Positions 1 to 13,300 of a stretch of DNA of 64,000 nucleotides are shown one piece after another; positions within the stretch are counted from its first letter, which is position 1; every line of letters begins with the position of its first letter. The notes beneath the pieces were generated by a model. That model was not told the DNA's origin and did no database searches. It was given only the letters and a program-made list of their open reading frames with translations. Made by a program: the position numbers and the translations under genes. Source of the DNA: Anopheles merus (lineage: Eukaryota; Arthropoda; Insecta; Diptera; Culicidae); assembly GCF_017562075.2 (NCBI RefSeq), contig NC_054085.1, positions 24,244,433-24,308,432 on the forward strand, given 5' to 3'.

Positions 1-443
1 GAAATACTCGAAATTGAAAGCTTCAGGGATTCATGACTCTTTCGAGATGTATGATTTTCAAAATATTGAATTTGCCCAATCCCACCTAATATATATGATA
101 AGCTCGTTGTGGGTTCAAGCCTCGTATGGACCATCTCCATGTAGTAAAATAAACTATCCGGCTGCGTGGTACTTGATAAAAAGTCTCGAAAACCTGTATA
201 GGCTATTATGACCACGTGGGTTGTTAAGCCAAGAAGGGGAATAATGAAGCTCACGCTTTACGATTTTTTAAAAGATTCATCAATTCCTGAAGATTCATGA
301 ACCCCTATAGATTCGTTATGAATCTTTTGGGACTCATAAATCTTTTAAGACACATGTGTCTTTCCGATCGAGATTCAGATTCATTGAATCATTTCAAAGA
401 TTCATTCAGATCCATGAGTCTAAAAGAGATTCACCCAACACTA
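1..443 (+). mobile_element. Right part of a non-autonomous hAT-like element, cut by the window edge
   Basis: This segment aligns, in opposite orientation, with the complete element at 50376-51057. Shared landmarks run in the same order: a GAGATGTATGATTTTCAAA stretch near 44-63, a SINE-related core at about 95-240, a right arm of repeated GATTCATGAATCT-type units at about 270-430, and the 11-bp terminal inverted repeat ACCCAACACTA at 433-443. The expected 8-bp target duplication on this side would be ACGCATAA (444-451). Its partner lies left of the window, so it cannot be tested here. No transposase reading frame is present. The short open frames inside (14-211, 297-506) are artefacts of repeat sequence. 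The hAT assignment is inferred from the complete copy. Confidence 0.8.
95..240 (+). mobile_element. SINE-related core inside the hAT-like element
   Basis: The core carries GGTTCAAGCC at 112-121, which fits the RNA polymerase III B-box consensus (GWTCRANNC). It also contains CTATCCGGCTGCGTGG, the landmark CCTGTATAGG near 193-202, and an end reading GTTAAGCCAAGAAGG. The last about 55 bases match the truncated SINE at 30751-30812 (GTCTCG, CCTGTATAGG, ATG-CC-CGT-GG and GCCA in the same spacing). The minus-strand copy at about 50595-50735 matches along its whole length. A convincing A box was not found. Derivation from a tRNA is therefore inferred from the B box and from general resemblance to Anopheles SINEs. 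Confidence 0.6.
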
Positions 444-451
444 ACGCATAA

Positions 452-3400
452 GAGCGCAAAAACGAACCAATTCCTCTTCTTTTTCACTGGCAATCAAACC
501 AATTAAGTAAAGAGTCCTTTTCCATGCTTACGCTTTTGTTATTTGTCAAAAATAATCATCCACATTATTTATGTTCCGTTGTGTCGGTAATATTTTCGCC
601 CATGTTCACGCGTACGCCGCAACACGGGCGCACGGCCGCACCGAATGATTAAGAGACGAGTTTATTTTGTGAATTCATTTCACCGTCCTCTTGCGGTTTG
701 ATTAATCTTTTTCCTCTTTCCTTAACATTGCGCTCCCCATTTGAGGGGCTGCTTGTTTAATGTTTTGATTTGGTTTGTTCTTTGTTTCTTGCCTTCTCTC
801 CCCGCCGGTGGCGTCCAATCTCATCTTCAAAAAGGACCGACTTGATTAATGATATACACATTGCCGAGCTCCAAACAACGACAACAACTAACAAACGCAC
901 AAACTGCCGAGCTGCAGCAACATCTGCGTTCGATTTGGTCTAATTAAAATTCTAACTTACCTCCTCTCTCTGATTGCAACCTACTTCCAGCGCAAAGAGC
1001 CCGGGTCTTTCTACCGGTTTGCTCCAAGAGGGCGGTTTTACGCAAGCCTCACACTGACAGATGGATTCTGACTCGACACGCCACAGGCTAGGGCAGAACG
1101 GTTTATGAACGATACTTTTGCGTGGTATTTGCGGAAAGGAACACAGCGCGGTTGCGGTGAGGCAACACAAAAAAAAAGTGTAGAAATCATAAACGAGCCA
1201 TGAAAGTACAAGTGGCTTGATATTTTGTACTTTTGCTGAAAACGAAACGACGTCCTAGATATTGGCTTCCTCCAAATCCAAGCGGGACGCGCCGGCTAAA
1301 CATATCAAGCAGAGAGGAATCAGCACTGAACCATCAGTCTCGCCAGTCGGACTCGTCATGACGCCTGCTTCACTTAGAGTCGTTGTTCCCGCTCGGGCAG
1401 CTTTAATGGAGAGCAGACGATACCTAGGACGGGATGGCGTACCCTCGTTTTATTCTGCAGATATTATCCCACCCTAACCGTGATATCGTACGCAGTTCGC
1501 TTTTGGGGGAAGCGAAGGTACACCCCCCCTGTTCCGCTTTGTACACGGTTTGCCGAAACGCAAAGCAAAGGAATTAAGTTTTATCTCTGTTTATTCATTG
1601 CGCTCTCGTTTTGGGATGCTGTTCTCGATTTCACTTTCCGCTGTGCCATTGGAGACATAACGACCATGCTGCAGGAATACTGAAAATACATTTGGACACT
1701 TCATTTCTGCCTTTTCGGGTAGGTATCGCTTGAGTAATGAAAAAAAAAGGCATCAGTAACCTTCACCAGTAACGGGCGGACGAGTCTAATAATAACCACC
1801 GCATCATATCTCCCCGTGTTCCGATGAAAATCCAACGAAGGGAAAATATAGAGGAAATTATGTGGAAGGAGGAACCCGTAAACTGACGCCCCGGCAAAAC
1901 TTTTCACGACGAAAATGAGAAAGACAAATTTTGAAGCCACTGACGACTGGCTCAGAAACGTCTTTAAATGCGTAGAGCAATGCGACGGTCTGAGTCTGAG
2001 GTACTAAACGCACACACACTTACACACACAGTGGTATCTAAAACACAGAGAATAAGAAAAGCGAAGCATTTGCTGATGTTTGTTTCCGGTTCACCCGCTC
2101 CGTCGTAGTGTTTTGGGGAAACAGAACGCCCAGAACCGTACAGGATTACTCCCGTATGATGCTTTTTCCTGCAATGCTTTTTTACGCCAAGATCTAGTGC
2201 CTGGAAGGGCAGCTCCAAACAGAAAGAAGATGGTTGCTGTCCTTGTGATTGTGTGTCACCGTTGGAATCATAAAATATTGAGTGGGGATGTCTTTTTTCT
2301 GCCTTTTTCATTGTTTATTTTGGTGTGATTTTTTTTTTGCAAGAAAAACACTCGAATCGTTCCTTGCTTGCTATCTCTCTCGCTCTCTCTTTTCTGTTAG
2401 CCTACATCTGAAGCTGTGTAAGAACACAGGCGCGCACATGATTTTTCTTCACTTTTATGAAGCCGTCATTTGGATGGTCGGGACCGTTTGAAAGCCGACT
2501 CACAGAATGTTTTTTTTTTTTAGTTTTGTTTTGCTCCTTGCAAGCCAACCAAAATTTGCCAATGCTGAGAAGAAAATACTTCAGCATGACGAAAAAAAGT
2601 AGCCTTACGCTTCGAACAAAAAAATCCCTAAAAAGGACGCATTATGATGTGCCACCGGTTTTCGCCCTCAAGGCTAGAGCAGCGGACGACCCATGGGTGG
2701 GGCATTTTTTTATTGGTCAATCATAAAAACGCTCAGCAAAATTGGTTCTGGTTTTCGGTGTGGCTTGGCATCCAAAGCCCTCTCTGTCGACTGAACGCTA
2801 CATCCGCTCGCTGCTCGAATGGAAACGGAAAGGAGCGCCGGGAAAAAAGAGCACACAAATTCGTTTTTCAACTTATCACACACACCGGATGTGCGCAAAT
2901 GCGTGATGATTGCGATATGTTAACAGGCTTCTGGTAACGGGGCCCGAATGCTGGCAGGCACTGGGGTATGGTAAAGCACACCGAAGTGTCCATAAAATGA
3001 GAGAAAAATATTATTGCTAAACGAGCATGACGACGGTGGTAGAGAAACGTCAATTCACATTTACGAATACATTTCGAGTGTGGAGGATTACTGCAGTAGC
3101 GGCTGGCGAGTAAAATCTGGCTGGATTGTATTGACGAACGAGTGAAGTGATATGTTGATGGTACGGGTATGCAATCATGATAACATAAATCATCACACCC
3201 GGAGCGGTCAGTGTCTGATTTACCCCGACGGTCACTTAAGATGGATAATTCGCGACGCGTGAAAACAATTTTTGCAAGGAAATTGGTTCATAACTGGTTT
3301 AATGATACTGTGACATAAATTAAAGATCAGTTTTAAGATGTCATCTATCAAATAAATGCTAGTTCAGTTGGTAGGACAATTTACATCTATAACGCATGCA

Positions 3401-3700
3401 ATACATATTAAAGCATACAACAAGAAAAAAAAAACGAAGGAATGATAGATTCTTGTAGAAATATGAGCGTGGAAAATGCGCGATGGTGCCGTGACCAGGA
3501 TATGCCATGGTATTTCGGTCCTAAGTAAACTACAGTCGGAAATTTGATAAAAACTCATGCCTACATAACCTAGTTTAAAGTTTCAAGAGTGAAAACGCAT
3601 GATCAAAGACCACCCAGGCAAGTGTTACAAAACAATAAAGTGCATCTTAAAACCTTCTTGAGATACAGTTTCAACACTTTCACCCACTAACACTGTTGTC
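452..3700. other. Noncoding sequence, no gene recognised
   Basis: Mixed-composition sequence after the hAT-like end. Open frames here are short, lie on both strands and resemble no known family. Many would need non-ATG starts; for example, the frame at 1262-1477 begins with TTG and the one at 1701-1940 with GTG. Simple-sequence content is limited to a T12 run near 2510-2521, a CT-rich patch near 2371-2395 and a CA-rich patch near 2010-2030. No internal repeats shared with other parts of the window were noticed. Confidence 0.6.
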
Positions 3701-3775
3701 GCGTGCATATATGGTCGGTCGTCCGCCTTTCAAACCACATCCATCAGCATCTTGTTATTCTTAGTTCTTCAGCCG

Positions 3776-3810
3776 TATAAAATGCTGTCTACCTCTCCTC
3801 CCACTCATTG
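3776..3810 (+). promoter_or_regulatory. Weak candidate core promoter (TATA plus initiator-like)
   Basis: TATAAAA sits at 3776-3782 and TCATTG at 3805-3810. The A at 3807 is 31 bases from the first T of the TATA box, the spacing expected for a TATA-to-start distance in animals. The initiator is imperfect against the arthropod TCAGTY consensus, no downstream promoter element is seen at +28, and no convincing coding region follows. A chance match is quite possible. Confidence 0.15.
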
Positions 3811-6800
3811 CCGACCTGTCAAAGTTCCGAACGATCGGAGGCACATTCCCAACGAATGCACATTCACGAAAGTATGTCTAGCTCTGACTAGGGTGATGGC
3901 TGATGCATATGGTGGTGGAGAGTAAATAAAAATGGAAGACGAGAAGAAGAAAAAAACAGAGCATCCCGTGGTGGTTGGTACGAAAAATAAACAAATATTC
4001 AGACACTTGAGCAATCAAGTGCCACTCAAAGGGCGATGGACAGACATCAACACAGACGTTAATTTGAAATAGAAAGGGGGAAATTGAATAAACTTTTTTT
4101 TCTGTCGGTAGCGTCTAGGGTCTAGGTTAATATTGTAGTGTTAAAAGCCAATTGGTTTTGCAATGTATTATTCCCTGTGCAAATAACAAGGACCGCTGGG
4201 ATCAACTAGACACAGTACAGTGTGTCAAGAAATCTGAACCAAAAGGACATCTCCAGGAAACTTCATGAGAACAAGTGTGTGAGTGTGTGAAATTAGTTTT
4301 GGCCACTTCACTAGACGTTTCATAAGAGATCTCAGCAGCATTTTTTGCTTCCCAAAAACACAAGAAAATGTGCAAACAGTACGACCACTTCAGAAGCTGC
4401 TAGTCTGCCGGTCTTCTTGGATTACACCTACGCCTGCAGTGCGTACTTGCCAGAATCTTAGCCTCTCCCCTTCGTTTTGAAGTGTTTGATGGAATTTTCT
4501 AATTATTCCACCGATTGTTTGCGTGCACGCTTCACGGTAGGGCTTAAGACACGACCTAATGCATGTGTGTGTGTGTGTGCAGGTGGCCTTTTGAAACCCT
4601 CTCGCAGGAGGTATTAAAGGCTCTGGCGTTTTGTTTGAAGCGCGTGTGCGGCAAGTAAACAGGATACCCACTCATTATCTCAAAACGAACGAACGCTGTC
4701 TGTGTGACGGTACCGCTACGGCTACGACATCAAAACCGTCAGGCTTACGCGAGTCGGCTGACAGGCTCGAATAACGCACCGCATCACGAAGGACGCTGAC
4801 TGCAGTAGCACTGCCGCCCTTTGCGCCCACTCATTGAAATGAGACTCCGGAGGAATTTTCCCACCTTTGCCGCGTTTCGGTGAAGGTGTTGAAACGTGGC
4901 GTATCATTGATGACTGCCGCATACCACATTGAAGCAAGTACACCCAGAGTACCTTTCTATAAGCATTATTCTCCCCAAAAACTCAATGTACCAAAATTCT
5001 GGAGTAAGCTGAAGGAGCAGTAAATAGTTGAACCTGAAACCGGTGGAATTTCCATCAGCATTAGAGGCACAGAGGCACTACAGTTGTGGAAAGGATACTC
5101 CAGAGCGTTACCGGATGTACTGGGAAACGCGATAAAAGCATAGGAATAGGTTTATTTTGCAACAGTTCTTCAAGATCAAAGTGTAAATTCTGTGTACTAC
5201 AATTAGCTGTCAGCAAAATCAGCTATTTGAAGTCGGGTAATCAAAATCAACAGATAGACCGTGCCTAAAATCTAAGGTGTCCCCTAAGGCATCTTGCGAG
5301 CAGTCGCTTTTATAAATTATTTTGACGAACAATTTTGTATTTTCCCGCTAACCATGCTATTCAAACAAAACCAAATATAATTTCAAGAATTTGCTTCTAT
5401 ACGCTTTCTACATTTCCAAAATGCTCTACAAATCACTCCGGTGATTGTGTTGCGTACATCTAGATAAGACCAATGTTCGCAGTGACTCGTGAGCATCTTC
5501 TTAAATCCAACTTCTCTGTCAAACTCGTACCCATTAAGAGTCGATCGTTAGCATACAAATGTGCGTCGTATTGAAACACAGCCGCAGTAAGCGGTAACCC
5601 TTCGTGTTCGAACTTACGGTCAACTAACTTCTTCCCTTCGTCTAGAACACATTGTTCGCCGCTATGCATTGAAGTTTGCCACCAAAAGCACCAAATAAAG
5701 CAGTAGAATAAGTCAAACCATTTAATATCCATTATCTTCTCTACGTGAGCGTGAACTGTTTGCGGGAAGCTGTTTCTTCCCTGTGCTTCTTACATGACGA
5801 AGAAGCCAAAACACGCAACAGTATCAGTTCAGGGACAAATCGGGAGCCACCAGTTACTTGGTTACAGGATTTACGTTCACTGCTCATTCTGGTCCCCTTC
5901 CCCGCAGGAAAATCACTAACGCGAGTGAATGGCTGCGCGATATAGGGTGACCATTTCTTGTCTGCCCTAGCTCCTTATTCGTATTCCACTTTCGTTTCGG
6001 TTACTTTGAGGTTAATTTATGCTTATGATGCCTGACTCGGAAAGTGAAACAAAAACAACGCAGGGAAAGGAGAAAGAAATCTTTCGCTCCATGCCTGCCG
6101 TGTCTGTTGGGAGTTCTACGGCGGGACGGGGTGAGATGTACCGGCACGCGCCCGTTTGTCAAACAAGGACTCGAAGGTCGGAGAGGTCCCTTTTCATGCC
6201 GTTTTACAGCCGAAGATGTCTTGGCCGAAACTAACAACTGTTCCATCGGTTGGATTAGTGAAGCAGGAAAGATCGAACGATAGGGTCGCTCGGTTTGGGT
6301 CTTTCACAGTGTACTGTTTTGGATTGGTAACTTCAAAATGCCCCCGTTAGTTCCATGGACTGGATTGCTTTCAGTAGTTTAATTAGAATGTATCACCAAC
6401 AGATGTCAGAGCATGTGGCTTATCTTAATTCACGTCGTATTTCCTCCATGTTCAAAACACTTCAAACTGTATTATTTCTCCAGGGACCATCTTGCATGTG
6501 TTGCAAGAGTTAATGACCTTGGCAAGAAAGGAAAACAAAAGTACGAGATCCCAGACATTGTCAATAAACTTTCCAAGTGTTTCGTGACCATGCATAAGCT
6601 AAAAACGGTGACCATACCGCGTACGGAAGGCGTTAATTATTCACACATTCCGTGTGTGGTGTTGTGGCACAGTTCACTTGACACCTGTCACGGTATTTTG
6701 GGACAGTTGTATCGCATTGTCTAGCGCACATTGCAAGAGGTGTGAAACTGTGTCGCTTGAGGTTGCATGTTTCCTCTAAGTGTCGAAAGATCCCCTATCC

Positions 6801-9800
6801 GTCATCACATCAACTACATGACATAGAAAACCATACACTGGAGCAGGTGTTAACTTCCTCCAAGGTGTCAAGTTATAATCCCACATAGCAATGTGCTCTG
6901 TTAACTACAACCTCCAACTAATTGTTTCAACAAGCTACTTAGCCGAAGGAAGAATGGTTCTTTTCTTCACAGCACATTGGAATTCCTGAGAACGGCTATA
7001 TCTTAAACAGTAACTTACAATCGGTTGTTCACGCTCCAGGATGGTTTTATTTTTATTGAATATACGCCTTCAAATAAACTCACCGCTAGCTCCCGGGAGC
7101 ATCATTTCGTAATGATTGAATTAAAGTACGCTACCCAACAGTCCGAGTAAATATCGGGAAGTTAACTAATGCACATTCCAACCTATTATAAGGCTCTTTT
7201 ACAGCGGGCCAATTGTTTGATTTACGAGTCCCAAGCCGAGCAGCTACCATACCACGTTTACTGTGTCATTAAGGTATCGTCTCTTCGGTGATATAGGTGG
7301 AGCATAGTTTTATGTGCGTTCCCAATGTAACCGGCCAACCGTACGGTAACAGTGCCTCTGGAGAGATATTCCAACGCGTGGATCTGTGAGCGTTATGAAT
7401 GTTTTACAAGTGTTCTAAGTAGAAATTGTCTGCATGTTTGTGGGATTGATGATGGTAGGGGCACACTTTATGCCGATGTTTGTGCTACCCGGTTAGGTAT
7501 AGCAGGGGTCTGCAGTCTTGCCATAGCAAACAAGTTCAATGTGAGAAAACAGGTGATTTAAATGTTATTGCACTCTTGTCAAAGGGAAAACTTGTTTCGT
7601 TGTGTTACATGAATAAGCTTCAAAAATTGTTCATATCCAATAAAACTGTCCATCTTTATAATGTCACCAGCAAACGGTTGAAAGAAACATCCATTCCAAA
7701 CCCCATTTTTATCAATCCAAGATAAATGGGACTTGTGTAAACGACATCCCAAACATAGTGGCTCGGTTTGGCACTCCTACCCGGAACCGACATCCTTCAG
7801 GATAATGTATGGCAACAAAAAAGCGAAGCTAAACTAAATCGTTCCACCCAGAAATCTGTCTTCCTAGATGTTTTTTTACTATCAACTGTAATGCTAACTC
7901 TTCCCTGCAGGATCAAGCCCTTAACACGCCCTTCCAATCGTTTTGGAGGAACTTTTTCCTAGCTGCCATTTATAATGCAGGCCCTCCTTCTCTCTAGATG
8001 TCTTCGAACTGGGCATCGTATTCCAGTGGAAACGTAGACAGGCTTTGTTCCGAAAACTCACTGGGCACAGAGATAGAAATTTGAATAATGCTTTTCAATT
8101 GTCTTCCTTGCATGGGGAGCTTTCTCCACAACCCCGCTCTTACTACTAACGTTGCGAATAAAGCCTCGGACTCGGATCGCAGCAGGAGATGCCGCCGGTA
8201 GTGTGGGAGAGCAGAGACAAAGAGGACGAAAAAACGACATTCAAGTAAGTAAGCCGACAGGGCTGAAAGTGGGCAGCCCTGATGGCCTTTGCAACGGAAC
8301 TCGAACAGAGTGGAGTAGGCTTGCGGTCAAGCTCTTTACAGCCCTCTGTGCCGTGCCGTTCACCCATCCGATACAGAGAAGCAAAAGTTCCGGCGCTTAA
8401 TTGCTCTCTATTTTCAGAATATTAGACATTTGGGATCAAGCTCTCGTCCGGCTGCGCAGAATGGGCACGGGGAGAGAGGAAAAACTATCCTTCCGTGGAC
8501 CATCTTTACTCTCGTTACTGCCAACCGCCAGCCTTCCGGCCAGTGACAAAAGCTTTTTGCCAAATAATCTCTTTGTTGAGCAAGGGTCATAAAAATAAAC
8601 ATTAACTCGACACCGGGTCTTTGCCAGGTTTGGCCTTGCGGGCTCCTGCTACAGTGCTGGGAGACCGTGCTACTTTCACGTCCGATGCAGTTCGTGTTTT
8701 GAGCGAGACTCGATCAGATGTCAGATGAGCGGGATGACTTCGTTGCCCGGGCGAACGCCAAGATCCAATGAACATGTTCACGGATTAGCCAACCACCGTT
8801 CAGCCGGGAAGGGGTATAGGAGCGAGACATTAAAAAACTGGAACCCCGTATCGCACCTGAGTCTTCGGTCCTGAGCAAATAGTCTTCCCCGTGTTGGGAA
8901 CCTCCGCCTCGCTTCCGCTTCGTGAGTCTTTAACGGGTTGTTTGAGTTTCGACTCCGATAGCACCGTGCTTAGAACGATAAAATGCCGTTCAGCAGACCG
9001 TTGGCAGAGCCATTTTTATCCTCACCAAACGAACGGTTTTGTGGGTGGGCACACACTACTCCCCTGCACACTGCTACTACAGACACCTGAGCTTGAGCAG
9101 AATTGATTTTCTCCTGAAGCGATGTTCTGCAACGGACAGATTGATCCGCCCAACTCTCGAAGTTTTTTTTTTTACTTATGAAGCCCACAACGTCCTCTTC
9201 TCGGTAAATTTGGGTCGCAAGCTTCGACAAGAAATTCCAGCACCATCTTCGAAGAGTGTGTGTGCTACCTGGTTTTTTTTCCAACGCTCGTTCGTTTCTA
9301 GCTCATCTTCAAAATTCTATCCAACCCACTGGCTCCATTCTGAGCGATGGTGCGATGTGGGCTCATTCGTAGTGTGCGGCTCATTTTTCAGACTCCCAGC
9401 AGCCCCTCGGCAGTAGCATCATCCCGGACGACCGAATGGATCGCATCCCGTAGTCGATTTTCCTGACAGGCAGCGCTTCTGGTGCTTATTTTGTTGCTGT
9501 CAGTGCAAGTTCTTGCACTGTTTTCTTGATGTCGTTTTTTGTCTGCGATGCATTTTAGATTTGACTGCTTTTTTTCTTACGATGCTCATGCTTAAGAGTA
9601 TGATTTGTTGCTAGAATGTTATGCTTCTTTGAACAATTCTTCGCACACTTTCAATGAGCAAGGCAGCGAGCAAAAACCAGTAGTTGCTGTAGGCAAACAC
9701 TACAAAACAAATGGGCTGCACGACACTGCACAAGGAGTGGAAGCAAAAAGCACAAGGAGAGAAAAAGGAGATATCTTCTTAGTAGAACGTTAACAAAAAA

Positions 9801-10380
9801 AAAAGTCTGTACGATAAAACCGCACACTATAAAGCCGGGATGATTCGGGGCAGTTGTTTCTCTTTTCTTTTTTTTTCATAATGATCATAATTGCAATCAT
9901 AAAGCGAGTCAAAGCCAGAAGTGCACTGACAGGGTAAGGGAGTAGAAGGGAGAAAAATGCTTGCAAGCATTATGAAAATAATGGCGGAAAAATCTGTTTG
10001 ATGAAACTACGAGCACAGCGCAAGAAATGGGATGAGAGCGGCCAACATAGACAATGTTCTCAAGTGTTTTGATGATGTGTTTTTTTGCTGTTGTTGTTGT
10101 CGTAGTGCTTTTTTCTTGCCAAACATGATCAAAAGCATAATTGCTTGCTTCAGTTCGTAGTGAAGCGTAGTGGTGGTAGAGGTTGTGCTGTCTCATCCAG
10201 CTTGTCTCATACACGCATTGCGAGCGATGATAAGCTCAAAGGATAAGTAGTTGCTTATTGTGCAGCGATAAGATTTATTTTGGGGTTTTGAAAGTCAACG
10301 ACTAGAAAACGAATTAATTCGGTTTTTTCACTTTTACTTACACATCAGTGCGTGCTTACGGGTTTCAAGTGATTTATAGC
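3811..10380. other. Noncoding sequence, no gene recognised
   Basis: No recognisable coding or RNA gene. A (TG)8 tract lies at 4564-4579, a T11 run near 9164-9174, and an isolated TATAAAG at 9828-9834 with CAGTT 20 bases further on. The minus-strand frame 5460-5732 (90 codons, ATG with A at -3 and G at +4, very Trp/Phe-rich N-terminus) is the most protein-like one. It matches no family I know and contains an internal GTAAGT. The frames at 6413-6724 and 7352-7561 lack recognisable motifs. Confidence 0.55.
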
Positions 10381-13300
10381 AAACACGTACCTGAAATGAG
10401 AAAGAAAAATGACAATTTTTAACAAATATTTATCAAAAAACTGTGAAAAAACTATTTCAAGCTTTAATTTAATGTATATAAATTAGACAACTATCTTGCT
10501 TAGTTAAACAAAGCCTTCACAAAATGAAATTAAAATATATAACAAATATATACACATATTCAAACATAAACCAACACAAAACATGACCTGAATATAGTTA
10601 TAATGTCCAACCAATCCTCTCGCCCAACTTAAAAGCAATGCCAGACGTACAAATTACCTCTAGACGATGGATAACGTAATTTGTCTAATTACGAACGTTC
10701 GCCCAGCCAAAAATAAAATCGTAAAAAAGCGTACAAAAGCTGGCTACAATTTTCCGCCAACACCAATCAGGTGGAAAGCAGCATTGCACAGGAGCAACAA
10801 AAAAACCCCTTTCTTTCCATTATTCCTCGGGACGGGCCCCGCGTTAGTAAGCGCACACAATTGCTCAACATTGCACACAGGTGCTTTTACCGAGCATTAG
10901 ATACCCCCGCCCCATCGTCGCGACGTGATCTCCTCGAAGCCGAATTGCCAAGCTCCGATTGTGTTCAAAATGCTAGACGCGCTAGCACCGGCAGCGATGT
11001 CCTTCTGACGCTAATAAAATCAGAAGAAAAGTACTCCTCCGCAAGCAGGTTTGCTTATTTACGTTCGATTACTGTGTAAAGCACTTTGGCACGTTTCCGG
11101 GGATTTTCCTTTGCTTCGCATTCGGTGTATGTAGCAGCATTTGCTTCCCCAGCCAGCGTGCCAATTCGAAAGGAAATATCGATGTGTGGCGATGTGCAGT
11201 GCACAAAGGATTCTGTTGGGAGATGAACAAAAAAAAACCTGTACCTCGGAATCGTTTCTGGTGGAATGCAACCAATTTAAAATCGTTGCCAATTCAGACC
11301 AATCGTTGATCGCTGTGTAGTAACGATCCACCTACCCACGATGAGATTTAAAACGAAGGACATGTGTGAAATGCGCCGTTGGTATAGGTCATACAGCTGA
11401 AAAAAACCCGAAGAATGATGACGACTTTCCAACCGTTTGAGAACTAGCATTTCCTGGAGGTACGAAAAAGTTGGTTTTAGACCCACTACCACCACGTCAT
11501 GGCTCTGGTGCTACTGCTAACTCTACTGCTTCGTAAAAAAAAAAACAGGAAGAAACACCAGCGACGTGTCATGAGAATCTTCGCCCCCGTCCCCACCACC
11601 AACAACCGTTGCATTGCAGATAATCAAGCTTTCTCTTCTTCTTGTAAGCTGTCATGGACGGCGCGCTGCAAAAACACATCGGAAAGCAGAAGTGCTCGTA
11701 ATATGAAAATCTAATTTGCTTTCGCATCCGTTTCCGTCAACGGATAAATTCGTCGTCCTAAAACGGGCGTGCACAGGCCGGAGGTGTACACGGACACACG
11801 ATATGCACGGAGAGTAGATGCACTTCCGTCCTCCTCGCTGACTGTACAGAGCTGGAACTTTGAAATTCGCCAAATGAAATTTCACTTTTAACTCTCTATC
11901 TCTCTGTTTTTGCCATTTCCCATACAACCGCTGCTTTTAGTTATCAGTAGCAGTGGCTTTCTGGGCAAATATTTTTTTTGTATCTGTTTTTGCTTCCCTC
12001 GAAAGCTACACAGATCGATTTGTCCCGACGGTATAATCCCCGGGACGGACTCTTGTCCTTACCCCACAACCCACTGCAAGATCCTAGAGCAGGATACACA
12101 CGCGACATCGAATGGAATATAAAATGCACATGCACATTTTTTATCCCTCGGCAAGTGTCCTTGCCGTGCTAGTTCTTTCCCTGTTTTCAGGCGGCAGCAG
12201 ACTCATTGCTTCTTCATTGCCGTTTTCATCTACGATGCAACGTCCCAGGAAGGTTCTGCCACCCGTAGGAACAAATTTCAAGCAAATTAATTTATAAAAT
12301 TTGCAACCCCACCCGCGCGCCACTGAGCTCGCTGCACTTCCGTATTCCGCGCGCGGTTGAAACTTTTGCGTCGCTAATTTTATTCGAAACGTCGTCGGGG
12401 GAGAGGAGTGCGGCCCACACACCACTCCGATACAGAGACGCTGAGGGAGTCATCGCTCGGAGGAAAAGCGCTTGCAAATTGGTCCCAAGAGAGTGAACCT
12501 CCCCGGGTTCCGGGTGGAATGGAGTAAAAGTTGTCGCGATTAAAGCTGGCAAAGAAAAGCGGAACGTCCTAATAGGAGCAAAAGCTTATCTATTCCTTCG
12601 TAACATTGCGAATAGCGTGAAAAAAAAAGCTCTCACAAACGCACTTACTTCTATGATAATCTACAACTTTCCGTCTCGCTGGGAGATTGGTTAGTGGCGG
12701 TGATTAAATATTTAAATTTTACTCTACAATATTTATTTGCTCTGCAGCACGCGAACAGCACACCCAATTATAAAGAAGGAAACTGAAGTGAAAGGATTTC
12801 CCGTTCGTAGTAAGTTTGTGTAGTATAATTAGCGTTGCTACATCAGAGCGATAGTTTATTTTTGTGGCGGGAGATGTCTTCAGTTCGAGTTCAATGAGCG
12901 GTTGACGAGAATAATCAAAACAAATTGGATTCAAATTTTTCGTATGTTTTATTTTGACTTCAGACTATTTCAAACTTTTTCATTCAAACATAAGCTTACA
13001 CTGTAAACATTAATACCGGCTTCAAGTATAAACTTACGAACATGAGAAAGACTATACAATGTAAAAATTCAAACATGAAATGTCAGGAATTTCGTAGAAT
13101 CACCAAGAATTCGCTTTCTCTATCTGTGTTACCTTTACATTGGCAACTGTGATGTAAAACCTTCTACCCATCAACGACTACAACCCAACGTTTCAACCCG
13201 AGCCTGGTAATCCAATAACGCCTGTTTAAACCTTCTCAAGATTCCAGATTTTCAAGAACGCATCATGTTCCGTCAATGATTTGCTTTCTTATCCTTCCAT

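Noticed and set aside
5460..5732. 90-codon minus-strand frame with a hydrophobic N-terminus resembling a signal peptide
   Set aside because: The hydrophobic segment is an unusual Trp/Phe/Cys cluster in AT-rich DNA, no family is recognised, and a donor-like GTAAGT lies inside. Kept only as a note.
7245..7262. ACCATACCACGTTTACTG, reminiscent of the 5S rRNA start
   Set aside because: Similarity stops after about 12 bases and the following sequence does not match 5S rRNA.
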